Positions 1 through 7,039 of a DNA stretch of 29,559 nt are shown piece after piece. This stretch comes from an uncultured Christensenella sp. (GTDB taxonomy: Bacteria; Bacillota; Clostridia; Christensenellales; UBA3700), in contig CAJTPC010000001.1 in the NCBI GenBank assembly GCA_910578245.1, positions 174,110 through 203,668 of the forward strand, written 5' to 3'. Under the pieces are notes generated by a model. The model saw only the letters and a list, made by a program, of their open reading frames with translations, was not told the origin of the DNA and did not search any database. Each line of letters begins with the position of its first letter. Within the stretch, counting starts at the first letter, position 1. The position numbers were made by a program, and so were the translations under genes.

Positions 1-2
1 TT

Positions 3-1124
3 CTCGATCCCGCGCTGTTGCGTCCGGGCAGATTTGACAGACAGATATACGTCAACGTGCCTGACGTCAAGGGCAGAGAAGAAATTCTTAAAGTCCATTC
101 GAGAAACAAACCTTTGGCGCAAGACGTATCCTTTAAGATACTAGCAAGAATGACGAGCGGATTTAGCGGAGCAGACCTTGAAAATCTTCTCAACGAAGCG
201 GCTATACTTGCGGCAAGAGCAGGCAGAAGCGTAATCGTCATGGAAGACATCTTGGAAGGTATCAACAAGGTTATCGCAGGACCGCAAAAGAAGTCGAGAA
301 TCGTCACCGACAGCGACAAGAGAATTACCGCATATCATGAGTCGGGTCACGCTATCATAGGTAAGTTGCTTGAAAATTGCGACGACGTTCAGGAAGTTAG
401 CATTATTCCTAGAGGTATGGCTGCGGGTTATACTTTGACAAGACCGGAAAACGACGACTCGCATATTACTCGCAATAAGCTCATTGATATGATTACTATG
501 ATGCTTGGCGGTAGAGCGGCGGAAGAGATAGTCATCAAGGATATTTCCACCGGAGCTTCCAACGATATTGAAAGAGCAAGCGATATTGCCAAGAAAATGG
601 TAACGCAATGGGGAATGTCCAAGGCAATAGGCAATATGTATCTCGGCGGAGATAAAGAAGTGTTCCTTGGCAGAGATTACGGCACAACGCATTCTTACAG
701 CGATGATTTGGGCGGTATCATTGACAATGAGATAAAGTCTATTCTTGACAGTTGTTATACGAGGGCTTTGGAGATTTTGCAAGCCAACCGCAAGATAATG
801 GACAACATGGTCAAAGTTCTTTTTGAAAAAGAGACGATTTACACTGACGAAGTCAATATGCTCTTTGACGGCAAAACCGCCGACGAAGTAATAGCCTTTA
901 TTGACGAAAGACAGGCAAAGAAAGACTCATATAAAAAGAGCGAGGCTCCCAAGATAAATATCGTTGAGGAAAAGGTGTCTGAAGAGGCTAAGACCGAGAG
1001 CGCGCAAGTTGACGATACCGCGATAGAACAGGCTTTCGACAATAAGGAAGATACTCAACCTCAAGAACAGAAAGCTGACGAAGAGCAAGAGAAATCGCAA
1101 GAGGAAGAGCAACCTAAAGAGTAA
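3..1124 (+). CDS. ftsH: ATP-dependent zinc metalloprotease FtsH, C-terminal part (5' end outside window)
   Basis: This is the 3' part of a membrane-anchored AAA+ protease that degrades damaged or short-lived membrane and cytosolic proteins. The reading frame is open from the window edge; the first visible residues (LDPALLRPGRFDRQI) are the end of the AAA second region of homology with its arginine finger, so the N-terminal membrane segments and Walker motifs lie upstream. The M41 zinc site HESGH is encoded at 336-350, and the later GASNDIERA segment supplies the usual third ligand, an Asp. The last 60 or so residues form a Glu/Gln/Lys-rich tail, a common low-complexity extension in FtsH. A strong hairpin terminator follows directly. 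The internal TTG at 18 is not a real start. The identification is secure. Confidence 0.97.
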   Translation, partial: LDPALLRPGRFDRQIYVNVPDVKGREEILKVHSRNKPLAQDVSFKILARMTSGFSGADLENLLNEAAILAARAGRSVIVMEDILEGINKVIAGPQKKSRIVTDSDKRITAYHESGHAIIGKLLENCDDVQEVSIIPRGMAAGYTLTRPENDDSHITRNKLIDMITMMLGGRAAEEIVIKDISTGASNDIERASDIAKKMVTQWGMSKAIGNMYLGGDKEVFLGRDYGTTHSYSDDLGGIIDNEIKSILDSCYTRALEILQANRKIMDNMVKVLFEKETIYTDEVNMLFDGKTADEVIAFIDERQAKKDSYKKSEAPKINIVEEKVSEEAKTESAQVDDTAIEQAFDNKEDTQPQEQKADEEQEKSQEEEQPKE

Positions 1125-1132
1125 AGAAGCGT

Positions 1133-1170
1133 AAAAAACACCCCCAACATCACGTTGAGGGTGTTTTTTT
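1133..1170. terminator. Bidirectional rho-independent terminator between ftsH and the TM2 gene
   Basis: An A-run, a GC-rich stem (ACACCC pairing with GGGTGT, extended by AAC/GTT) and a run of seven T residues make a hairpin with T-tracts on both strands. It sits between the convergent ends of ftsH (+) and the TM2 gene (-), so it can end transcription from both sides. Confidence 0.85.
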
Positions 1171-1191
1171 GCGGTATGCAAACGGCGTTGA

Positions 1192-1527
1192 TTAAAGTCT
1201 TTTTGTTATTTCTTGATAGTTCCATTCTTTGGCTTTTTTGCCTACTAGGAACCAATCTATAAATGCCCATATTCCAAAAAATCCGCCGGTAATGAGTTTA
1301 AGCACTCCAAGACCTGCTTGTCCAAGCATAAATCTATCAATTCCAAGGTAACCGAAAAATACTGATATTACGGTAACGGCGGTGGGATTTTTGAAATTTA
1401 TTGTAGCAAGCAAGTTGTATTTTTCATCCGGACAATTTCTCATTGCGTCTTCAATATAAGCTCTTTTGTCTGCGGGGAAACGCTTGCCGTAGGCGTTCAT
1501 GAAATTTGCGATTCTTTGTTGGTCCAT
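1192..1527 (-). CDS. TM2-domain membrane protein
   Basis: A 111-residue protein. The N-terminal half is soluble and charged. The C-terminal half carries two hydrophobic segments around the pattern GYLGIDRFMLGQ...GLGVLKLITGG...WAFIDWF, which is the TM2 domain signature (G-x-x-G-x-D-R-F). TM2 proteins are small two-pass membrane proteins of unclear function. The start ATG at 1527 follows an AAGGAGA ribosome binding site at a normal distance. Transcription probably comes from a near-consensus promoter at 1578-1606. The gene diverges from an XRE regulator across a shared, palindrome-rich intergenic region, so that regulator is the likely controller. Family assignment is good; the role is unknown. 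Confidence 0.85.
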   Translation of the reverse strand: MDQQRIANFMNAYGKRFPADKRAYIEDAMRNCPDEKYNLLATINFKNPTAVTVISVFFGYLGIDRFMLGQAGLGVLKLITGGFFGIWAFIDWFLVGKKAKEWNYQEITKRL

Positions 1528-1560
1528 TGTAATTCTCCTTATATATATAAACTATTGATA

Positions 1561-1635
1561 TACGAAATATCGTAATAAGTATACGATACATAATATTGTT
1601 TGTCAACACTTTTTCGTATAAAATATACGAAAAAG
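1561..1635. promoter_or_regulatory. Cluster of palindromic operators between the TM2 and XRE genes
   Basis: Two clear inverted repeats share a TCGTA/TACGA core. One is TATCGTA (1568-1574) and TACGATA (1582-1588), 7-nt spacer. The other is CTTTTTCGTAT (1609-1619) and ATACGAAAAAG (1625-1635), a perfect 11-bp arm with a 5-nt spacer. A third short repeat, TACGA-AATA-TCGTA, lies at 1561-1574. They overlap both divergent promoters. Binding by the adjacent XRE protein is inferred. Confidence 0.6.
1578..1606 (-). promoter_or_regulatory. Sigma-A promoter for the TM2 gene
   Basis: Read on the minus strand: TTGACA (1606-1601), a 17-nt spacer, TATACT (1583-1578). The -35 box overlaps, on the other strand, a TTGTCA box at 1600-1605 that could serve the divergent XRE gene. 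The TATCGTA/TACGATA inverted repeat (1568-1588) covers the -10 box. Confidence 0.7.
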
Positions 1636-1653
1636 GCAATTATAGGGAGTAAT

Positions 1654-1974
1654 ATGGATATTCTTGCAAAAATTATCGAATTGCGCAACCAAAAAGGGTG
1701 GACGGAATATAAGTTGAGCGTGGAGTCCAATATTCCGCAGACGACAATCTCTTCTTGGTTTAGAAAAAAGGTCCAGCCTTCCGTCGCGTCTTTGCAAGCA
1801 ATCTGCAATGCGTTTGGAATTACGCTGTCGCAATTTTTTGCAGAAGACGGCGAGCCTTATCAGCTTACTCAAGCGCAAAGAAAATTGCTTGACGAATTTT
1901 CGTCGCTTACAATCAATCAGCAAGAAGCGTTGATTGACTTGCTTAAGTCGTTGCGGAGCGAAGATTATAAATGA
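1654..1974 (+). CDS. XRE-family transcriptional regulator (single HTH)
   Basis: A 106-residue protein with one Cro/C1-type helix-turn-helix in about residues 5-62 (IIELRNQKGWTEYKLS...IPQTTISSWF...PSVASLQAICNAFGITLSQFF), followed by a 40-residue helical tail. The ATG at 1654 is preferred over an upstream in-frame start at 1600 because it has an AGGGAG site just upstream and lies after the predicted promoter and operator; the upstream start would put the palindrome inside the coding region. The gene diverges from the TM2 protein and overlaps the end of the ECF S-component gene by 10 bp, tail to tail. Likely an autorepressor that also controls the TM2 gene (inference from the palindromes). Confidence 0.88.
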   Translation: MDILAKIIELRNQKGWTEYKLSVESNIPQTTISSWFRKKVQPSVASLQAICNAFGITLSQFFAEDGEPYQLTQAQRKLLDEFSSLTINQQEALIDLLKSLRSEDYK

Positions 1975-2513
1975 GTCTTGAATTTATCGGGCAAAATCTT
2001 GTCAAGGCGATTGACAAGAGGTCTAAAAACTATGAGAAAGAGTAGTAAATTGCATACTATCTCAACTATATAAAAGGCGAAGCCTCTGGTATATATGATA
2101 GCAAATCTTTTCCAGAAGTTGTTCCAAAATCCCGTCAAAAGTCCGGTATCTATCAGCGAACTTAATACTCCGAAAGACGCCGTCAAAGCCACTGCGGTAG
2201 CAGTAAGGATAAGACGGTTTTTTATTTTGGCTTTGCCTAGGAGCATAAATACCAAGGCTACGCATCCCCAATGAATGAGGTAGGTTATTACCCAAGTATT
2301 TACGCCCCAAATCAACGTTTCTAAGGCTACGAAAATGTACGTGGCTATTATCCCGTAAAAGCCGAATACGTATCCGTATACACCGCAAAGCAAGGTGACT
2401 ATCTCCACGTTGGGGATAAAAGCCAGCGCAAGTTTGCCCGCCTCTAGGGTGGCGGACATAATTGCTATAAGCGCAAGTTTAAGCGCTCTGTCGCGGTGCG
2501 GAGAAGGCGTCAT
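1965..2513 (-). CDS. ECF transporter S component, probably cobalamin or a corrinoid
   Basis: A 182-residue, very hydrophobic protein with about five to six membrane segments and a cytoplasmic N-terminal RDRALKLALIAIMSA helix. This is the architecture of substrate-binding S components of energy-coupling factor importers. It starts 1 nt after the stop of the DUF4430 lipoprotein gene, so the two are one transcript, and that transcript begins with a cobalamin riboswitch. The substrate is therefore predicted to be vitamin B12 or a precursor. No EcfA/EcfA'/EcfT genes are in the window, so this would be a group II S component that uses a shared energizing module encoded elsewhere. Family confidence is high; the substrate is inferred from the riboswitch and the neighbour. 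Confidence 0.8.
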   Translation of the reverse strand: MTPSPHRDRALKLALIAIMSATLEAGKLALAFIPNVEIVTLLCGVYGYVFGFYGIIATYIFVALETLIWGVNTWVITYLIHWGCVALVFMLLGKAKIKNRLILTATAVALTASFGVLSSLIDTGLLTGFWNNFWKRFAIIYTRGFAFYIVEIVCNLLLFLIVFRPLVNRLDKILPDKFKTHL

Positions 2514-2514
2514 A

Positions 2515-2985
2515 TCAGTCGAAAGTTATGTACGTGATTACGATAGTGCAGTTGGCTTTGACAGTCATTTGGCTTGCGTTTACGCCACTGTTGGTATAAC
2601 TCTTACCTTTGTAGGTGATTTGTACGGCGTATTGAGTTACGTCAAAGTCTGCCTCTACGTCTGTATAGATATAGATGTATTTTCCTTCGCCTTCTTGCAA
2701 CTCGCCCACTTGAGTTAGATAAGCGCCGTAGCCGTAATCTTGAGCGGTGTAGGTGAGTCTTCCCTCGCTTTGGAGATAGTCGAGTATCGCCATAAGTCCG
2801 CTTGAGCTGTTGCCGGACGGAACTTTAGAGAGGTCAACGTAGTATTCTTGAGCAACGTCGCCGTCAAGAAGAACAAGAGTCATCGTTCCTTGAGTGTCAT
2901 TGCCGGGGTCAGCGCAAGCGAAGAGAGAGATCGCAAGCAATGATACTAGCAATATTGCAGTAATGAGTTTTGCATACTTTTTCAT
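2515..2985 (-). CDS. DUF4430-domain lipoprotein, predicted cobalamin-binding partner of the ECF S component
   Basis: A 156-residue protein with a lipoprotein signal: MKKYAKLITAI, a hydrophobic core, and the lipobox LFAC with Cys at about residue 23, followed by a short Asp/Gly/Asn-rich linker. The rest (TMTLVLLDG...VDLSKVPSGNSSSGLMAILDYL...GAYLTQVG...YIYIYTD...) matches the DUF4430 pattern, a fold related to the C-terminal beta domain of intrinsic factor/transcobalamin. Together with the downstream S component and the upstream B12 riboswitch, the simplest reading is an extracellular lipid-anchored protein that captures corrinoid for import. A good AAGGAG site precedes the ATG. The domain call is by recall of the family pattern. 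Confidence 0.75.
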   Translation of the reverse strand: MKKYAKLITAILLVSLLAISLFACADPGNDTQGTMTLVLLDGDVAQEYYVDLSKVPSGNSSSGLMAILDYLQSEGRLTYTAQDYGYGAYLTQVGELQEGEGKYIYIYTDVEADFDVTQYAVQITYKGKSYTNSGVNASQMTVKANCTIVITYITFD

Positions 2986-3185
2986 TTGAGTATACTCCTT
3001 TTGTATATTTAATCGGTAGAGATTTCTCCATTTTGCTAACGCTACAGTCGAAATGACGTCAACCGGTTATTTATTAACTAACATATAGTACATATTAGCG
3101 CTGATGACAATCTCAGTATAACGCAATTATACTTGTAAGATCGCGTAGCGTATAAATAGGGTAATCGTGATGGATTCTGCGTGGA
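2986..3185 (-). other. Untranslated leader between riboswitch terminator and DUF4430 gene
   Basis: About 200 nt with no convincing gene. It would be transcribed only after riboswitch read-through. It holds the ribosome binding site of the lipoprotein and, at 3020-3057, an imperfect hairpin of the AGATTTCTCC...TCGAAATGA type, which looks like a small dispersed intergenic repeat. Confidence 0.4.
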
Positions 3186-3212
3186 AAATAAAAACGCCCC
3201 ATAGGGGCGGAA
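3186..3212 (-). terminator. Riboswitch expression-platform terminator
   Basis: On the minus strand CGCCCC-TAT-GGGGCG (arms 3209-3204 and 3200-3195) is followed by TTTTTATTTT. It lies about 30 nt after the B12 aptamer and before the coding genes, as expected for a riboswitch that stops transcription when cobalamin is bound. Confidence 0.85.
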
Positions 3213-3234
3213 TGACAAGCAAAACAGCGCTATG

Positions 3235-3405
3235 ACTTGACTTCCCACCGAAATCCGTCTTTGATATTGCAGGCAGGTTTCCTGACTTACGGCTTCATAC
3301 CTTGCGCTCTCTTCCCGATTTTTCAGTGATAACGAGCGTTCGTAGCCGATACAGTAGCGGGGGCTGTCGGAGATTTTCACACCGTTCCCTTTTTAATGTA
3401 TGGCG
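3235..3405 (-). promoter_or_regulatory. Cobalamin (B12/adenosylcobalamin) riboswitch aptamer
   Basis: Read on the minus strand, the conserved blocks of the cobalamin riboswitch appear in order: AAAAAGGGAACGGTGTGAAA, then ACAGCCCCCGCTACTGTA, GAAGCCGTAAGTCAGGAAA, CCTGCC, and finally GACGGATTTCGGTGGG (3259-3244). The aptamer is followed by a terminator hairpin at 3186-3212. It heads the DUF4430 lipoprotein and ECF S-component transcript and should switch it off when cobalamin is plentiful. Confidence 0.95.
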
Positions 3406-3481
3406 ATTGCCAAAACAACCTTACAATATTATTTAGTTTTGCTTATTATATATTAGTTTAGAGAAGTTTGTCAATGGATTT

Positions 3482-3859
3482 TCAGTGTAGTCTGCGCAAA
3501 ATATCGCTTGGGTCGTACTCAACTCCGTCAACTATTACGGGTTCGCCGGTTCTGGTCTTTTTGATCATATCGGCTTTGACCATTTTCTTAACTTCGCTGA
3601 CGTAAGAACTTGTTTCTAGTACAGTTCTTACTTTTTCGCTGGAATCGGGTAGGCTCTTGAGGTCTTTTCCCAAATATATAGCAATGGGATTATATACGAT
3701 ATCTTCTTTTATGGTCATTCTGAGTATCGTCATATACGTTTCGTTTACTCGTTTCATATATTTGTTGTAGTCGCTCTGAGTTTCTTCGTCGCGACCTGCA
3801 AGTCTGTTCTTGGCTTTCTTAGCTAAAAAGTGCAAATTAGTATCATAAGAGGTTGGCAT
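3482..3859 (-). CDS. Conserved-looking hypothetical protein, 125 aa
   Basis: I do not recognise this family. The protein is soluble, charged (Lys/Asp/Glu-rich) and mostly helical in appearance, with no signal peptide, membrane segment or cysteine. The C-terminal end GEPVIVDGVEYDPSDILRRLH is compact and looks like a small folded motif. The ATG at 3859 has a TGGAGA site about 8 nt upstream. It stands alone between the riboswitch and the Fic promoter region, and codon use resembles its neighbours, so it is likely a real gene. Confidence 0.6.
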   Translation of the reverse strand: MPTSYDTNLHFLAKKAKNRLAGRDEETQSDYNKYMKRVNETYMTILRMTIKEDIVYNPIAIYLGKDLKSLPDSSEKVRTVLETSSYVSEVKKMVKADMIKKTRTGEPVIVDGVEYDPSDILRRLH

Positions 3860-4062
3860 TTAGTAATCTCCACATAAAGTTATTTTATTAAGTCGGGTAT
3901 CATAAAATAATTATCGTTTGACATTCCTATGACACTATCATAGCGTTTTTGTGTCTAAATTGCAAGTATTTTGCAATATGTTTTGTACAAAATTACAAAA
4001 GTTTTCAATTTTCGTTCAAAATCGACACAATTCGCACTCATAATCATGCTAAAGTGGGTTAT
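3860..4062. other. Intergenic region without a gene
   Basis: AT-rich spacer between two divergent genes. It must contain the promoter of the small minus-strand gene, but I see no clear consensus box. Several AATTTT/AAAATT stretches are present. Confidence 0.4.
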
Positions 4063-4141
4063 TATCTGCATATAAACTTGTAATTTATATGCAGATACGG
4101 CTTGACTATCTGCATATAATTTGATAGAATATATGCAGATA
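4063..4141. promoter_or_regulatory. Fic promoter with a duplicated 35-bp palindrome
   Basis: The 13-mer TATCTGCATATAA (4063-4075) faces TTATATGCAGATA (4085-4097). The same arrangement is repeated 44 bp later at 4107-4119 and 4129-4141 (one mismatch in the last arm). A sigma-A promoter, TTGACT (4102-4107), 17 nt, TAGAAT (4125-4130), runs through the second palindrome: one arm fills the spacer and the other covers the -10 edge and start point. Bound protein would block transcription of the Fic gene. The 44-bp period is about four helical turns. Confidence 0.75.
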
Positions 4142-4186
4142 GTGCAGACCCATATAATTAGCGGACTTAAGATAGAAGAGGAGAGT

Positions 4187-5245
4187 ATGAAGAGATTTGA
4201 TTATTCATTTTTGAGAAACGGCTTGTTGCCTGCGCGCTTAATAAATATGACTTCGAGTATTTATTCTCTCAAGACTATGTCAAGCGTACGAAAAGATAAA
4301 AATACCAAGGTATTTACGGAGTTGGAGAGCATTGCCAAGATACAGTCGGTTAAGAGTTCCAATGCAATCGAAGGTATTATAACGAGCGACGAAAGAATAA
4401 AGGCAATCGTTAGCGGAAGTAGCGCGCCGTTAAATCACAACGAGCAGGAGATAGCCGGTTACCGTGACGCGCTTAATTTAGTGCATACCAATTATGAATT
4501 CATAGAGTTTACTCAAGAAGATATTCTTAGATTGCACAAAATTATGTTGTCAATCGCAGGATATGAATACGGAGGACGATACAAAAGCGCAGATAATTAC
4601 ATTATGGAAATTGACGCGCTAGGTAACAGAAAGGTGCGTTTTAGACCCATATCAGCCGTCGGAACGTCCAACGCTATGGAGCAGTTGGTATTGGCGTATA
4701 CACAGGCAAGGGATGACGCTAATATAAACCAACTTTTGCTGATTCCTTGCGTTATTCTTGACTTTTTATGTATACACCCGTTCCGTGACGGCAACGGTAG
4801 AATGTCAAGACTTTTGTCGTTGTTGCTATTGTATAAAAATGGATTTGATGCAGGCAAATACGTATCTTTTGAAGAGCAAATCAACAAATATAAAGATTTA
4901 TATTATGAGGCTTTGAGAGTATCATCTATAAATTGGCACGAAAATACCAATGATTATTTCCCTTTCGTTGAGAATTTTCTATCAATGCTCTATATGTGCT
5001 ACAAAGAGTTGGATAAGCGCTTTGTTGTCGTCAACGGTAAAAAAATAACTAAGTCTGCAAGAATTGAGGCAACCGTACTCAATAGTCTTGCGCCTTTGTC
5101 AAAGGGCGAGATATGCGCAATTCTGCCAGACGTCAGTCCTACTACCGTAGAGGCAGTGCTAGGTCGCATGGTTAAGAATGGACAGATAGATAAGATAGGA
5201 AACGCAATGAATATAAGATATCTTCGCCGTAACGGTAAAATATAG
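4187..5245 (+). CDS. Fic family protein (class II, AMPylator-type) with C-terminal winged helix
   Basis: A 352-residue protein. The Fic core motif HPFRDGNGR (residues 197-205) is complete, with the catalytic His and the phosphate-binding Gly-Asn-Gly-Arg loop. An N-terminal inhibitory helix motif, S-N-A-I-E-G (residues 58-63), places it in class II (autoinhibited by the in-cis Glu). The C-terminal 70 residues (EATVLNSLAPLSKGEICAILPDVSPTTVEAVLGRMVKNGQI) form a winged-helix-like DNA-binding domain, so the protein may bind its own operators. The ATG at 4187 is chosen over an upstream TTG at 4121 because AGAGGAG precedes it and the TTG lies inside the promoter. It would transfer AMP (or another nucleotide) to an unknown target. 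It ends 2 nt from the convergent double-HTH array. Confidence 0.92.
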   Translation: MKRFDYSFLRNGLLPARLINMTSSIYSLKTMSSVRKDKNTKVFTELESIAKIQSVKSSNAIEGIITSDERIKAIVSGSSAPLNHNEQEIAGYRDALNLVHTNYEFIEFTQEDILRLHKIMLSIAGYEYGGRYKSADNYIMEIDALGNRKVRFRPISAVGTSNAMEQLVLAYTQARDDANINQLLLIPCVILDFLCIHPFRDGNGRMSRLLSLLLLYKNGFDAGKYVSFEEQINKYKDLYYEALRVSSINWHENTNDYFPFVENFLSMLYMCYKELDKRFVVVNGKKITKSARIEATVLNSLAPLSKGEICAILPDVSPTTVEAVLGRMVKNGQIDKIGNAMNIRYLRRNGKI

Positions 5246-5247
5246 AT

Positions 5248-5691
5248 TTACGAGTTACTGCGACCAATTACAAAGTCAACGGAGCAATCAAAGATTTGCG
5301 CAAGTTTGACGATATTGTCTATATTGGGCATGCCAACTCCGTTTTTCCAAACGTAGAATCTTGCTTTAGAAATATTTTCATTTTTATATACACTGCTAGC
5401 TGATCGCTTAAAATAATTTAACAAAAAGGTAAGTCTTTCTGCAAACGGCGGACAGGGCATAAAGTCTGTGTTTTTAATCTCATCGTCTAGACCAAGTAAA
5501 TAATCTGTTGAGCAATTAAAAAAATCTGCAATTTTTACAAGACATTCTATTGACGGAGATCGTTCTTTATTCAAATAGCGAGATATAGTTGCATTTCCCA
5601 TGCCTAAAGCGTCAGCTAGGTTTTTTGAATTAATGCCACGTTCTATAAGCATATCGTTAAGGTTTTCAGCAAAATTTGTTAAATTATCCAT
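5248..5691 (-). CDS. Double-HTH XRE regulator, array 1 unit 4 (last gene)
   Basis: A 147-residue protein made of two Cro/C1-type helix-turn-helix domains: residues 5-67 (LIERGINSKNLADALGMGNATISRYLN...SIECLVKIADFFNCSTDYLLGL) and 83-145 (FLLNYFKRSASSVYKNENISKARFYVWKNG...NIDNIVKLAQIFDCSVDFVIGR), joined by a CPPF-containing linker. It differs from the gene at 6140-6583 at only 5 of 147 residues, so the two are recent copies, although another, more distant, paralog lies between them. It starts 2 nt after the stop of the preceding gene and is the distal gene of a four-gene operon. Probably a DNA-binding repressor; the target is unknown. Confidence 0.88.
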   Translation of the reverse strand: MDNLTNFAENLNDMLIERGINSKNLADALGMGNATISRYLNKERSPSIECLVKIADFFNCSTDYLLGLDDEIKNTDFMPCPPFAERLTFLLNYFKRSASSVYKNENISKARFYVWKNGVGMPNIDNIVKLAQIFDCSVDFVIGRSNS

Positions 5692-5693
5692 TC

Positions 5694-6137
5694 TTATCCT
5701 TTATGCCTACCAATAGTAAAATCAACTGAACAGTTTAAGTATTCTGCGAGTTTGACCACATTTTCAAGCGAGGGAACGCGTTTGCCTTTTAGCCAATCGT
5801 AATAGCGGGTTTTGGGGATTCCGCTGTTGGTATAGAAATAACTGTTGGAACAATCAAAATAATTTTTCAAGAACTCTAATTGCTCGTTAAATGGTGGGCA
5901 AGCGCAGTAATTACCGCTTTTTCTATCTTCTTCTAAGCCCAAAAGATAATCGGTAGAACAATTAAAATAATTAGCTATTTCTTCTAATCGCGCTACGGTA
6001 GGTATTCTTAAAGCGCGTAGATATTCAGAAACGCTAGAGTTTTGCGCGCCAACCGCTATTGCAAATTGCTTTGCATTCATATCGCGCTCGTTAATTAAAT
6101 CTCTCAATATTTCTGCAAAGTATAACATTATATCCAT
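5694..6137 (-). CDS. Double-HTH XRE regulator, array 1 unit 3
   Basis: A 147-residue protein with the same two-HTH layout and CPPF linker as its neighbours, but clearly diverged. HTH1 has QFAIAVGAQNSSVSEYLR and HTH2 has IPKTRYYDWLKG in the recognition region; the C-terminus is VDFTIGRHKG. The different recognition helices predict a different DNA target from the flanking copies. Spaced 2 nt from each neighbour, with a weak TAAGGATAAAAA-like ribosome site inside or next to the previous stop, so probably translationally coupled. Confidence 0.88.
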   Translation of the reverse strand: MDIMLYFAEILRDLINERDMNAKQFAIAVGAQNSSVSEYLRALRIPTVARLEEIANYFNCSTDYLLGLEEDRKSGNYCACPPFNEQLEFLKNYFDCSNSYFYTNSGIPKTRYYDWLKGKRVPSLENVVKLAEYLNCSVDFTIGRHKG

Positions 6138-6139
6138 TT

Positions 6140-6583
6140 TTATCCTTTACTGCGACCAATAACAAAGTCAACAGAGCAATCGAAGATTTGCGCAAGTTTG
6201 ACGATATTGTCTATATTGGGCATACCAACTCCGTTTTTCCAAACGTAGAATCTTGCTTTAGAAATATTTTCATTTTTATATACACTGCTAGCTGACCGCT
6301 TAAAATAATTTAATAAAAAGGTAAGTCTTTCTGCAAAAGGCGGACACGGCATAAAGTCTGTGCTTTTAATCTCATCTTCTAGACCAAGTAAATAATCTGT
6401 TGAGCAATTAAAAAAATCTGCAATTTTTACAAGACATTCTATTGACGGAGATCGTTCTTTATTCAAATAGCGAGATATAGTTGCATTTCCCATGCCTAAA
6501 GCGTCAGCTAGGTTTTTTGAATTAATGCCACGTTCTATAAGCATATCGTTAAGGTTTTCAGCAAAATTAGTTAGAATATCCAT
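6140..6583 (-). CDS. Double-HTH XRE regulator, array 1 unit 2
   Basis: A 147-residue two-HTH protein, about 97% identical to the gene at 5248-5691 (differences at residues 3, 69, 73, 146 and 147). Both recognition helices are identical between the two copies, so they should bind the same DNA site. The near identity extends to the nucleotide level and shows a very recent duplication or gene conversion. It lies 3 nt after the first gene of the array, in the same operon. Confidence 0.88.
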   Translation of the reverse strand: MDILTNFAENLNDMLIERGINSKNLADALGMGNATISRYLNKERSPSIECLVKIADFFNCSTDYLLGLEDEIKSTDFMPCPPFAERLTFLLNYFKRSASSVYKNENISKARFYVWKNGVGMPNIDNIVKLAQIFDCSVDFVIGRSKG

Positions 6584-6586
6584 TCT

Positions 6587-7030
6587 TTATCCTTTACTGC
6601 GACCAATAACAAAGTCAACGGAGCAATCAAATAGTTTTGCCAGTTTAACAATATTGTCTACGCTGGGTACGCCAACTCCGTTCTTCCAACCATAATATCT
6701 AGCTTGGGATATATCAGTATTATGATATATGCTATACGAAGAACGTTTGTAATAATTTAATAAATAAGCAAGCCTTTCTGCAAACGGCGGACACGGTATA
6801 AAATCTGTATTTCTAATCTCGTCTTCTAGACCTAGCAAATAGTCTGTTGAGCAATTAAAATAATTTGCAATTTTTACGAGATAATCTATACTTGGAAGTC
6901 TATCTCCATTCAAATAACGTGTTATAGTAGAATTTTCCATACCTAGCGCGAGAGCAAGTGTTCTAGCGTTTAAGTTATTTTCAATTATTAAATCGTTTAA
7001 GGTTCCTGCAAAATTTGATAAAATACTCAT
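6587..7030 (-). CDS. Double-HTH XRE regulator, array 1 unit 1 (first gene)
   Basis: A 147-residue protein. HTH1 includes TLALALGMENSTITRYLN and HTH2 includes ISQARYYGWKNG, with the linker FIPCPPFAERL between them and a VDFVIGRSKG end. This is the promoter-proximal gene of the array, facing the small acidic gene at 7139. An AAGGAT site precedes its ATG, and a TTGCCA-18-TATAAG promoter can be read upstream (7070-7041). The array is likely autoregulated by one or more of its own products through the inverted repeat at 7064-7092. Confidence 0.88.
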   Translation of the reverse strand: MSILSNFAGTLNDLIIENNLNARTLALALGMENSTITRYLNGDRLPSIDYLVKIANYFNCSTDYLLGLEDEIRNTDFIPCPPFAERLAYLLNYYKRSSYSIYHNTDISQARYYGWKNGVGVPSVDNIVKLAKLFDCSVDFVIGRSKG

Positions 7031-7039
7031 AAAAAATAT

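Noticed and set aside
3078..3380. 100-codon minus-strand frame over the riboswitch
   Set aside because: The sequence is explained fully by the conserved blocks of the cobalamin aptamer and its terminator.
4187..7030. Fic and double-HTH array as a toxin-antitoxin pair
   Set aside because: The genes are convergent, not co-transcribed; the Fic is class II with its own inhibitory helix and its own operator, so it needs no separate antitoxin.
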